Below, piece after piece: positions 6,969 through 13,685 of a stretch of DNA of 15,861 bases. The notes beneath the pieces were generated by a model. The model was not told the DNA's origin and ran no database searches. It saw nothing but the letters and a program-made list of their open reading frames with translations. Where the stretch lies: contig CAIVOR010000079.1 of assembly GCA_903907615.1 (NCBI GenBank), forward strand, positions 1 through 15,861, read 5' to 3'. This stretch comes from an uncultured Microbacteriaceae bacterium (GTDB lineage Bacteria > Actinomycetota > Actinomycetes > Actinomycetales > Microbacteriaceae). The position numbers and the translations under genes are program-made. The first letter of the stretch is position 1, and every line of letters begins with the position of its first letter.

Positions 6969-8273
6969 ATGGCGCGCGACGTAAATCCCCCTCGAGGCAT
7001 GCGCGATTTCCTCCCGGCTGAAAAGGCCTCGCGCGAACACGCGCTCGGCGTCATTCGGCAGACCTATTCCGCCCACGGTTTTGACGAGATTGAGACCCCG
7101 GTGGTCGAGGACTACGACCGCCTGCACACCGGGTTGGGTGGCGACAACGAGAAACTGGGCTTCAGCGTGCTCAAGCGCGGTCTTTCGCACGACGATCTGG
7201 CTGCTGCTGCAGCTGCCGGCGACCCCCACGCTTTGGCTGACCTCGGCCTGCGCTTCGACCTCACGGTGCCGCTCGCGAGGTACTACGCCACGCACCGCTC
7301 TGAACTGCCCGGTGTCTTTCGTGCCATGCACGTCGGCCCGGTGTGGCGGGCCGAGCGCCCGCAGAAAGGTCGCTACCGGCAGTTCGTGCAGTGCGACATC
7401 GACATTGTGGGTGACGCGTCCCCGTTGGCCGAGGTTGAGCTCATTACGGCCACGTCCGCAGCGCTCGTCGCACTGGGCCTCGCCAATTGCACGATCCGGC
7501 TCAACGACAGACGCATCTTGGCGGGCATCTTGCACTGGTGCGGCTTTGCCTCCGAACGTTTCGAACAGGTGCTGGTTTCTGTCGACAAGCTCGACAAAAT
7601 CGGCGTGGACGGTGTGGTCAGTGAACTGGCTGAGTTCGGCGCCGATGCCGCCGCTGTTCTGGGCGGTCTGCTCGAGGGCATGGCGCCGGCTCTGGCAGCC
7701 GGGGGAGTCGACCTCACCACCGACGCCATTCTCGCGGTGCTCCCCGAGGGCATCGACCCCGACGCCGTTGCCGCGCTCGAGACGCTGGCCAACGCGCTGC
7801 GTCACCTGCCCTCTGGCGTGCGCGTGGTGTTCGATCCCACGCTGGTGCGCGGCATGGGTTATTACACGTCGACCATTTACGAAATCGCGCACCCCGAGTC
7901 GGGCTCATCCATCGGTGGCGGCGGTCGTTACGACGGCATGATTGGCCGTTTCTTGGGTCAGGATGTGCCGGCCGTGGGATTCTCACTCGGCTTCGAACGC
8001 ATCATTGACCTGTTGCCCGCCACGAGAACAGGGTCGGCGGGTGTCGTGCTGATTCACGAGCCCGTGCTCGAAAACTCCGAGGGCGCCTTGGCCGCGCTGA
8101 TGGCAATCAAGGCCGAGCTGGTGGCCCAGGGAAACCGCGTTCGCCTCGAGCGTCGCGTCAAGAACCTCACGCCGGTCCTCGACCGGGCAAAACTCTCGGG
8201 GTTCACGTCGTTCGCATTCGTCGCCGTGGGCAACCACACGCTGGCCGACCTGACCCTCAAAACCCTCGACTAG
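6969..8273 (+). CDS. hisS: Histidyl-tRNA synthetase
   Basis: Class II synthetase charging tRNA-His. In the 434-residue product motif 2 is RAERPQKGRYRQFVQCDID (127-145); the histidine-binding LVRGMGYYTSTIYEI is at 292-306; motif 3 (GGGGRYDGMI, then GFSLGFERI) spans 317-345. Noteworthy: the segment before motif 2 reads LRFDLTVPLARYYA (94-107), the DLT(V/A)P form seen in archaeal/eukaryotic and alphaproteobacterial HisRS, not the LRPEGT form of classical bacterial enzymes, and the usual Asp in RGLDYYT is Gly297. The C-terminal anticodon-binding domain (about 355-434) is recognisable but short and ends at LKTLD. ATG 6969 follows the previous stop by five bases with AAGGG very close (3-base spacing), so expression probably depends partly on coupling to the synthetase upstream. 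Confidence 0.93.
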   Translation: MARDVNPPRGMRDFLPAEKASREHALGVIRQTYSAHGFDEIETPVVEDYDRLHTGLGGDNEKLGFSVLKRGLSHDDLAAAAAAGDPHALADLGLRFDLTVPLARYYATHRSELPGVFRAMHVGPVWRAERPQKGRYRQFVQCDIDIVGDASPLAEVELITATSAALVALGLANCTIRLNDRRILAGILHWCGFASERFEQVLVSVDKLDKIGVDGVVSELAEFGADAAAVLGGLLEGMAPALAAGGVDLTTDAILAVLPEGIDPDAVAALETLANALRHLPSGVRVVFDPTLVRGMGYYTSTIYEIAHPESGSSIGGGGRYDGMIGRFLGQDVPAVGFSLGFERIIDLLPATRTGSAGVVLIHEPVLENSEGALAALMAIKAELVAQGNRVRLERRVKNLTPVLDRAKLSGFTSFAFVAVGNHTLADLTLKTLD

Positions 8274-8276
8274 TTG

Positions 8277-8296
8277 CGCCCCTAGAATTAGGGGCG
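8277..8296. terminator. 8-bp GAAT-tetraloop hairpin between hisS and eno
   Basis: Perfect stem CGCCCCTA (8277-8284) and TAGGGGCG (8289-8296) closed by GAAT, three bases after the hisS stop and followed by AACTCAACTTTTCTT. It may end hisS transcription or attenuate read-through into eno. TAGAAT at 8283-8288, a -10-like hexamer, lies within it, but no -35 is spaced correctly. Confidence 0.45.
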
Positions 8297-8342
8297 AACT
8301 CAACTTTTCTTGCCCGTTAGACGACCCACACAAGGAGCACTC

Positions 8343-9623
8343 GTGACCTACATCGACGCAATCGGAGCCCGCGAAATTCTTGACTCGCGCGGCAACCCCA
8401 CGGTGGAGGTAGAGGTGCTCTTGACGGACGGCACTGTGTCGCGCGCGGCTGTTCCCTCGGGCGCGTCCACCGGTGCGTTCGAGGCTTACGAGCTTCGCGA
8501 TGGAGACAAGGGTCGCTATCTCGGCAAGGGTGTGCTCAAGGCGGTGGCCGCCGTCACGCAGACCATCGCCCCGGCTCTTGACGGCATGGATGCGACGGAT
8601 CAGCGCCTGATCGATGCCACTCTCATCGCTCTCGACGGAACCGACAACAAGAAGAAGCTCGGCGCCAACGCCATTCTCGGTGTCAGCCTTGCTGTGGCAC
8701 GTGCAGCGGCCGACTCGCGTGATCTTCCGCTCTTTCGCTATGTGGGTGGCCCCAACGCACACACGCTTCCCGTTCCCCTGATGAACATCATCAACGGTGG
8801 CGCCCACGCCGACACCGGAGTCGACATTCAGGAGTTCATGGCAGTGCCCCTCGGCGCCTCGTCGTTTGCCGAGGCACTGCGTTGGGGTGCCGAGGTGTAC
8901 CACGCACTCAAGGACCTGCTCAAGAGCAAGGGTCTGGCGACCGGCCTCGGCGACGAGGGTGGTTTCGCGCCCGATCTGCCCAACAACCGGGCAGCACTCG
9001 AGCTCATCGTTGAGGCAATTGGCAAGGCCGGCTTTAAGCCCGGGAAGGACATCGCGCTGGCTCTCGATGTGGCCTCCACTGAGTTCTTCGCCAACGGCGC
9101 CTACTCCTTCGAGGGCACCACGCGCTCGGCCGCCGAGATGTCGGCCTACTACGCCGAACTGGTGGCCGCCTTCCCGCTGGTCTCCATCGAAGACCCGCTG
9201 GCCGAAGACGACTGGGCAGGATGGACGCACCTCACCGCCGAGCTGGGCGACAAGGTTCAACTCGTGGGCGACGACCTCTACGTCACCAACCCCAAGCGCC
9301 TGGCCGACGGTATCGCCAAGCGCGCCGGAAACAGCATCCTCGTCAAGGTGAACCAGATTGGTACGCTCACCGAGACGCTCGACGCCGTCTCGATGGCACA
9401 GCGTCACGGCATGACGGCAATCCTGTCGCACCGTTCGGGCGAAACCGAAGACACGACCATTGCCGACCTCGCTGTCGCAACCGATTGTGGCCAGATCAAG
9501 ACGGGTGCTCCCGCACGCAGTGAGCGCGTGGCGAAGTACAACCAGTTGCTGCGCATCGAAGAAGAGTTGGGCGAGGCCGCTGTCTACGCCGGTCGCTCGG
9601 CCTTCCCGCGATTCACAGCGTAA
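8343..9623 (+). CDS. eno: Enolase (phosphopyruvate hydratase)
   Basis: Glycolytic/gluconeogenic interconversion of 2-phosphoglycerate and PEP. The 426-residue length is standard. Visible family elements: EILDSRGNPTVEVEV near the N-terminus, the mobile loop SGASTGAFEAYE, NGGAHADTGVDIQEFM, the general-acid/base region GDEGGFAP with Glu205, Lys335 in ILVKVNQIGTLTE, and the signature LSHRSGETEDTTIADLAVAT. The start is GTG 8343 with AAGGAG at 8332-8337; this gives the canonical MTYIDAIGAREILDSRG beginning, whereas an upstream in-frame reading would add non-homologous residues. Lies upstream of ftsB-like and DUF501 genes as in many actinobacteria. With pckG in the same window both PEP-forming steps of gluconeogenesis are represented. 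Confidence 0.98.
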   Translation: MTYIDAIGAREILDSRGNPTVEVEVLLTDGTVSRAAVPSGASTGAFEAYELRDGDKGRYLGKGVLKAVAAVTQTIAPALDGMDATDQRLIDATLIALDGTDNKKKLGANAILGVSLAVARAAADSRDLPLFRYVGGPNAHTLPVPLMNIINGGAHADTGVDIQEFMAVPLGASSFAEALRWGAEVYHALKDLLKSKGLATGLGDEGGFAPDLPNNRAALELIVEAIGKAGFKPGKDIALALDVASTEFFANGAYSFEGTTRSAAEMSAYYAELVAAFPLVSIEDPLAEDDWAGWTHLTAELGDKVQLVGDDLYVTNPKRLADGIAKRAGNSILVKVNQIGTLTETLDAVSMAQRHGMTAILSHRSGETEDTTIADLAVATDCGQIKTGAPARSERVAKYNQLLRIEEELGEAAVYAGRSAFPRFTA

Positions 9624-9628
9624 CCTCC

Positions 9629-9634
9629 TAACCT
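9629..9634 (+). promoter_or_regulatory. Possible -10 element giving a leaderless ftsB transcript
   Basis: TAACCT lies six bases before ATG 9641, the same geometry as TATAGT before the acyl-CoA synthetase. A second TAACCT overlaps the eno stop (9621-9626). The match to TANNNT is minimal and no -35 is evident. Confidence 0.25.
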
Positions 9635-9640
9635 TTTTGT

Positions 9641-10324
9641 ATGGATCCGAAGCGTCCGGAAGTTCGCGGGGTATCTCGCGACGACTCGCGACGCCCCGGC
9701 CCTGGTAAGCCGCGCAAACCTCCGCGCGCGGCATCGCGCTCAGCCCAGCCGGCAGAGCCCGGGAGCCGGGCGCGGAATACACGGAATGCTCGACCTCAGT
9801 CCGGTCCGTTCCGACTCAAACCGCCGCGGACCTGGTTTCGCGCGCGTTCGGAGATTACCGAAGACGGTGAGCGCCGGCTGGGTGTGTGGTTGGGAAGTTT
9901 TCGAATCTCGGGCGTCACGCTCCTGGTCGTGATTCTCACGATCATGGGAGTCGGTGTTCTTGGCCCTCAGATCAATATTCTCGTGCAGCAACGTCGAGAT
10001 GTTGCCGACCTCGCGGAGCAGGTGCGCCAAAAGCAACTCGCCATTGAGGACGTTGAGAAGCAGCGCGCGCGCTGGGATGATCCGGCGTACGTTCGTGCGC
10101 AGGCTCGCGAGCGTCTCTTTCTGGTCATGCCAGGGGACATCAGTTTCATCGTGATCAGTGACGTGCCCATCGCCGAGAAGTCGCTCGACAAGCCCAGCAC
10201 CACGGTTCAATCCACGAAATCCGACTGGATGCGCGGCATTTTCAATTCGGTCATGGTTGCCGGCCTCTCCACGGCTACTCCAGCACAGCTGGATGCCGCC
10301 ACCAAAGCCGCGGGGACACAATGA
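9641..10324 (+). CDS. ftsB: FtsB/DivIC-family septum formation initiator
   Basis: Bitopic division protein expected to bind FtsL/FtsQ partners in the divisome. The 227-residue product has a long basic, Pro/Arg-rich cytoplasmic N-terminus (1-85), one transmembrane helix (about 88-110, GVTLLVVILTIMGVGVL), a periplasmic-side coiled coil (111-145, NILVQQRRDVADLAEQVRQ), then the family's conserved WDDPAYVRAQARERLFLVMPGD (145-166) and a low-complexity tail. Synteny with eno and DUF501 matches the mycobacterial FtsB locus. The ATG at 9641 has no Shine-Dalgarno sequence; the upstream bases are CCTCCT-like, the opposite polarity. TAACCT at 9629-9634 ends six bases before the ATG, so a leaderless transcript is possible. 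The stop overlaps the DUF501 start as ATGA. Confidence 0.87.
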   Translation: MDPKRPEVRGVSRDDSRRPGPGKPRKPPRAASRSAQPAEPGSRARNTRNARPQSGPFRLKPPRTWFRARSEITEDGERRLGVWLGSFRISGVTLLVVILTIMGVGVLGPQINILVQQRRDVADLAEQVRQKQLAIEDVEKQRARWDDPAYVRAQARERLFLVMPGDISFIVISDVPIAEKSLDKPSTTVQSTKSDWMRGIFNSVMVAGLSTATPAQLDAATKAAGTQ

Positions 10325-10836
10325 CCGGCTCTTCAGTAACTCCGACACCCACGCCCGCTGACCTGGCCATCGTTTCGGCGCAGCTCGGTCGACCCGTGCG
10401 CGATGTGGTGGCGATTGCGGCGCGCTGTGTGTGCGGAGCACCCACGGTGGTCTCAACAAAACCGCGCTTGGGCGACGGAACACCCTTTCCCACCTTTTAC
10501 TACCTCACCCACCCGGCGGCCACGGCGGCGATCTCCGAGCTCGAGGGGGACCACGTGATGAATGAGTTCAGCCAACTCCTCGTCGATGACGCCGAGATCC
10601 GAGCCGCCTACGAATCCGCACACGTTGCCTATCTCGCCGCGCGCGACGCATTCGGCGTCGTCGATGAGATTGCGGGTATCTCGGCCGGCGGCATGCCCAC
10701 GCGCGTCAAATGCCTGCACGCGCTCGCCGGGCACGCGCTCGCGGTTGGCCCCGGCATCAACCCCATCGGTGACCTCGCTGTGGAACGCGCCACGTGGTCA
10801 CCGAACGTCTGCGTCTGCGTTCCCTACGATGTTTAG
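10321..10836 (+). CDS. DUF501 family protein
   Basis: 171-residue actinobacterial conserved protein of unknown biochemical function. It shows the family pattern: Cys36 and Cys38 in CVCGAPTVVSTKPRLGDGT, then PFPTFYYLT (55-63), and the block GGMPTRVKCLHALAGHALA (123-141) with Cys131, His133 and His138, followed by GPGINPIGD. The paired cysteines and histidines could bind a metal, but this is inference. It starts on ATG 10321, overlapping the ftsB stop by four bases, and its last eight bases overlap the start of the S8 peptidase gene; the three genes are almost certainly one translation-coupled operon. In mycobacteria a DUF501 gene sits at the same place followed by an exopolyphosphatase/GppA-like gene; here a serine peptidase follows instead. 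Confidence 0.88.
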   Translation: MTGSSVTPTPTPADLAIVSAQLGRPVRDVVAIAARCVCGAPTVVSTKPRLGDGTPFPTFYYLTHPAATAAISELEGDHVMNEFSQLLVDDAEIRAAYESAHVAYLAARDAFGVVDEIAGISAGGMPTRVKCLHALAGHALAVGPGINPIGDLAVERATWSPNVCVCVPYDV

Positions 10837-12070
10837 GCCCACCGGTCGGCGCACGCGCGCCCCCATCACCGCAGTGGCCGGCCTCCTGGCCGCGGTAACC
10901 CTTGTTCTCGCCCCCGCAGGAGCAGCCCAGGCAACGTGGGTGCGCGACGCCGAGTGGTGGCTCGACTCTTACGGCTTCACCGAGGCGTGGAACGTGACGC
11001 AGGGGGAGGGCGTGCTGGTGGCCGTCATCGATTCCGGCATTGCCGACGTGCCCGACCTCGCGGGTGCCGTTGTCGGTGGAGCGGACTTCTCGGGAGTGGG
11101 CAGTGCCGACGGCCGCACACCCGTGGGCGTTCAACTCAACCACGGCACCATGGTGGCATCTGTGCTCGCCGGCCGTGGCACGGGAAACGGAATTCTCGGC
11201 ACCGCACCTCAGGCGCAACTTCTCTCAGCGTCTATCGGCTTCGGCGGCGTGAGCGAGATCTCTCCCGACGACCAGGTGGCGGCAGCTCTGCGCTGGTCTG
11301 TCGATCAGGGCGCCACGGTGATCAACATGTCGATTACGCGCAACACCCTCGACTGGCCCCCCAGCTGGGATGAGGCCATGCTCTATGCCTTCGAACACGA
11401 CGTGGTCGTGGTTGCCGCGTCCGGCAACCGAGCCAACGGGACCGACGAGGTGGGTGCCCCGGCCACCATGCCGGGTGTGCTGGGCGTGGGCGGTTTCGAT
11501 CGCAACGGTGACGCCTCGTGGGATGCCTCGACGCAGGGCATCACCATCGGCGTGGCCGCGCCTTCCGAGGATCTCATCGGCATCAACCGTTTTGGCGAAC
11601 CCCAAAACTGGGCCGGCAGCAGCGGGGCGGCGCCCATCGTGTCGGGGCTTGTGGCCCTCGTGCGCGCCGCGCATCCGGAACTCGATGCGGCCAACGTCAT
11701 TCAGCGGGTGCTGGCGACCGCGACTCCGGTGGGTTCATCGCCGAGTCCGCTCTACGGCTACGGTCGCATCAACGCCGCCGCGGCGGTTTCGGCGGACGTT
11801 CCTACCGTCACCGAAAACCCGATGGGGTCGCTCGAGGAGTGGATTCGCCTCAATCGCCGTGCCGAACCGACCGTCGCGCCAACGGCACATCCCACGTCCA
11901 CGCCCGCCGCTTTGCCACTCGGGCGTCTCATGTGGCCACCGTGGGGGTATTTCGCTGAGCGGTACGCCATACCGTCATTGTTCGTGCTCGCATTCGGTAG
12001 TCTTATAGCGCTGGGTATCACCGCCGTCACCCGGCGTGTTCGTGGTCGCCGCCGAGACGGTCGCCCCTAG
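10829..12070 (+). CDS. Membrane-anchored S8 (subtilisin-like) serine peptidase, mycosin-like
   Basis: Exported protease of 413 residues. N-terminal signal peptide: basic RPTGRRTR, hydrophobic 13-28, likely cleavage after AQA (35). Catalytic triad: Asp68 in VAVIDSGI, His105 in LNHGTMVASVLAG, Ser265 in GSSGAAPIVSGL; oxyanion Asn200 in AASGN. The usual GTS at the nucleophile is GSS. After a Pro/Thr-rich linker (about 345-367) a single transmembrane helix (about 380-402) and an Arg-rich cytoplasmic tail (RRVRGRRRDGRP) anchor it, the same architecture as type VII secretion mycosins. No ESX/EccB-E or WXG100 genes are in the window, so a mycosin role is unproven. ATG 10829 lies within the end of DUF501, giving an intact signal peptide directly; the longer in-frame reading from 10562 is a shadow of DUF501. 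Confidence 0.9.
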   Translation: MFRPTGRRTRAPITAVAGLLAAVTLVLAPAGAAQATWVRDAEWWLDSYGFTEAWNVTQGEGVLVAVIDSGIADVPDLAGAVVGGADFSGVGSADGRTPVGVQLNHGTMVASVLAGRGTGNGILGTAPQAQLLSASIGFGGVSEISPDDQVAAALRWSVDQGATVINMSITRNTLDWPPSWDEAMLYAFEHDVVVVAASGNRANGTDEVGAPATMPGVLGVGGFDRNGDASWDASTQGITIGVAAPSEDLIGINRFGEPQNWAGSSGAAPIVSGLVALVRAAHPELDAANVIQRVLATATPVGSSPSPLYGYGRINAAAAVSADVPTVTENPMGSLEEWIRLNRRAEPTVAPTAHPTSTPAALPLGRLMWPPWGYFAERYAIPSLFVLAFGSLIALGITAVTRRVRGRRRDGRP

Positions 12071-12123
12071 GCGTTCCACGACGATTTACCACTTTTTTAT
12101 TGTTCAAAACGGAGACGTCTACT

Positions 12124-13440
12124 GTGACAAAAATCCTCATTGTCGGTGCCGGCTATGCCGGTTTTTACACCGCCTGGAAGCTCGAAAAGTGGCTTCGCTC
12201 CGGAGAGGCCGAGGTCACGATCGTCGACCCGCGCCCGTACATGACGTACCAGCCGTTTCTTCCCGAGATTGCCGCCGGTTCGATTGAGGCACGTCACGCC
12301 ATCGTTCCGTTGCGTTCGCACCTCAAGAAGACCCACATCATCGCGGGCAAGGTGACGGCGGTCAACCACAAGAAGAAGTCGGCCACGATTACTCCCGAAG
12401 ACGGCGCAAAGTACGCGATGGAATATGACCACATCGTGTACACGGCCGGCTCCGTATCGCGCACGTTCCCGATTCCCGGAATCGCCGAAAAGGCCATCGG
12501 CCTCAAGACGATTGAAGAAGCCATCTACGTGCGTGACCGCATGCTGAACGACTTCGATAAGGCAGCCGGTTTGCCACCGGGGCCCGAGCGGGATCGCCTG
12601 CTGACCGTTGTCGTGATTGGCGGCGGATTCGCGGGTATCGAAATCTTTGCCGAACTCCGCTCGCTGGCCAGTGCCATCCTCAAGGACTATCCCGAGATCA
12701 CCTTCGACGACACGCACTTTCACCTCATCGAGGCGATGGATCGCATCATGCCCGAGGTCTCGCTCAAGACCAGCCAGTGGGTGCTCAAGAACCTCGCCCA
12801 GCGTGGCGCTCAGGTTCACCTCAACACTCAGCTTCGTTCGGCTGCGGGCGGAAAGATTGAGCTCTCGACGGGCGAAAGTTTTGACGCCGACCTCATCATT
12901 TGGACGGCCGGTGTCATGGCCAACCCCGCACTGGGACAGACAGACTTCCCGCTCGACGAGCGCGGGCGCCTGCGCCTTCAGCCCGACCTCCGCGTTGCGG
13001 ATGACGACGGCCCACTCCAGGGAGCCTGGGGTGCCGGAGATGCCACTGCCGTTCCAGACCTGTCGGGTGGTGGCGTGGGCGGATACTGCGTCCCCAACGC
13101 TCAGCACGCGGTGCGTCAGGCCAAGCATCTTGCCAAGAACATCACGGCGGATATCCGCGGCGAGGGTGTTCGCGACTACATCCACTACAACCTTGGCGTT
13201 GTCGCGGGTCTCGGTCTCAACATCGGCGTTTTCCAGTCGGGCAAGTTAGTGCTCACCGGATACCTCGCATGGCTCGCTCACCGCGGGTATCACGGTTTGG
13301 CCATGCCCACTTTTGAGCGCAAGGTGCGTGTGATCTGGGGTTGGATCAACAACTTCTTCCTCGGTCGCGACATTGCCTCGCTCACTGCCTACAAGACGCC
13401 CCGCGCCTCGTTTGAGGAATACGCGGTCCGCGTTCGGTAG
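12124..13440 (+). CDS. ndh: Type II NADH dehydrogenase (NAD(P)/FAD-dependent oxidoreductase)
   Basis: Non-proton-pumping NADH:quinone oxidoreductase on the inner face of the membrane, feeding electrons to menaquinone. The 438-residue product contains the FAD Rossmann motif ILIVGAGYAGFYTAWKLE (4-21), the second NADH-binding motif VVVIGGGFAGIEIFAELR (162-179) and the FAD-contacting GDATAVPD around Asp306. The C-terminal end (NFFLGRDIASLTAYKTPR) is typical NDH-2. Start GTG 12124 is preferred: GGAG lies at 12111-12114 and the Rossmann strand starts at residue 3; an in-frame TTG at 12100 would add eight residues and place the ribosome site inside the gene. An A/T-rich stretch at 12084-12109 is the likely promoter area. 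It precedes tRNA-Leu by 26 bases. One TTA Leu codon occurs at 13246-13248. Confidence 0.92.
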   Translation: MTKILIVGAGYAGFYTAWKLEKWLRSGEAEVTIVDPRPYMTYQPFLPEIAAGSIEARHAIVPLRSHLKKTHIIAGKVTAVNHKKKSATITPEDGAKYAMEYDHIVYTAGSVSRTFPIPGIAEKAIGLKTIEEAIYVRDRMLNDFDKAAGLPPGPERDRLLTVVVIGGGFAGIEIFAELRSLASAILKDYPEITFDDTHFHLIEAMDRIMPEVSLKTSQWVLKNLAQRGAQVHLNTQLRSAAGGKIELSTGESFDADLIIWTAGVMANPALGQTDFPLDERGRLRLQPDLRVADDDGPLQGAWGAGDATAVPDLSGGGVGGYCVPNAQHAVRQAKHLAKNITADIRGEGVRDYIHYNLGVVAGLGLNIGVFQSGKLVLTGYLAWLAHRGYHGLAMPTFERKVRVIWGWINNFFLGRDIASLTAYKTPRASFEEYAVRVR

Positions 13441-13466
13441 CCTTTCGGGGGCACCAATAACGACGG

Positions 13467-13540
13467 GCCCCCATAGCCCAATCGGCAGAGGCAGACGACT
13501 TAAAATCGTTCCAGTCTGGGTTCGAGTCCCAGTGGGGGCA
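13467..13540 (+). tRNA. tRNA-Leu(UAA) with a short variable loop
   Basis: Complete 74-base cloverleaf. Acceptor GCCCCCA (13467-13473) pairs fully with TGGGGGC (13533-13539); discriminator A13540, the Leu-type base; CCA is not encoded. D-arm (13476-13492) has a 3-bp stem and the loop AATCGGCAGA, like bacterial tRNA-Leu. Anticodon stem GACGA/TCGTT (13494-13498, 13506-13510) holds loop CTTAAAA with anticodon TAA at 13501-13503. T-arm CTGGG-TTCGAGT-CCCAG spans 13516-13532. The variable region is only CCAGT (13511-13515), where bacterial tRNA-Leu normally carries a long class II arm. It decodes UUA (and UUG by wobble). Anticodon and fold are clear; the amino acid is by anticodon and D-arm. Confidence 0.9.
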
Positions 13541-13541
13541 C
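13522..13541 (+). repeat. 20-bp direct repeat, copy 1 (within tRNA-Leu 3' end)
   Basis: TCGAGTCCCAGTGGGGGCAC covers most of the T-loop, 3' T-stem, 3' acceptor strand and discriminator plus one base. An exact copy lies 144 bases downstream. Such tRNA 3'-end duplications are the standard footprint of tyrosine-recombinase integration (att core). Confidence 0.8.
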
Positions 13542-13580
13542 GAACGAAACGACCCGCTTTCGGCGGGTCGTTTCGTTCGT
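13540..13580 (+). terminator. 18-bp perfect hairpin directly after tRNA-Leu
   Basis: ACGAACGAAACGACCCGC (13540-13557) pairs perfectly with GCGGGTCGTTTCGTTCGT (13563-13580) around a TTTCG loop; the first base is the tRNA discriminator. It is probably the tRNA transcription terminator or 3'-processing guide. There is no T-tract after it, although the descending arm itself is T-rich. Confidence 0.7.
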
Positions 13581-13665
13581 GGCTCTGCTTGCGCGAGGAC
13601 TCATCGTGGGCCCCCGCTCGCACCGTCGCGAGCATGTCTCGCGGCGCTCAGGGCGAGTAGGGGAG
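13581..13665. other. Non-coding spacer between tRNA hairpin and repeat copy 2
   Basis: No gene is visible. It holds two overlapping 6-bp inverted repeats, GCTCGC (13616-13621)/GCGAGC (13628-13633) and CGCGAG (13627-13632)/CTCGCG (13638-13643). In an attachment-site setting these could be recombinase arm or core sites, or merely a degraded remnant; this is inference. Confidence 0.3.
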
Positions 13666-13685
13666 TCGAGTCCCAGTGGGGGCAC
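13666..13685 (+). repeat. 20-bp direct repeat, copy 2 (att-like, abuts TetR gene)
   Basis: Exact copy of TCGAGTCCCAGTGGGGGCAC without the rest of the tRNA: the matching T-stem 5' strand is absent. Its last base directly precedes the reverse-strand stop codon of the TetR gene (13686-13688), marking a plausible junction between core chromosome and acquired DNA. Confidence 0.75.

Noticed and set aside
7983..9782. 599-codon open frame antisense to hisS, eno and ftsB
   Set aside because: It crosses three well-supported sense genes and the hisS-eno gap, has no recognisable motif, and reflects high-GC codon bias.
10562..10828. Long in-frame upstream extension of the S8 peptidase
   Set aside because: It overlaps DUF501 coding sequence and would bury the signal peptide; ATG 10829 gives a proper export signal.
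13610..13684. Possible second tRNA: GCCCCC (13610-13615) is complementary to GGGGGC (13678-13683) at about tRNA length
   Set aside because: The T-stem does not pair and no anticodon arm or D-arm forms. It is better explained as a 20-bp duplicated 3' end; a decayed tRNA copy is possible but not supported.
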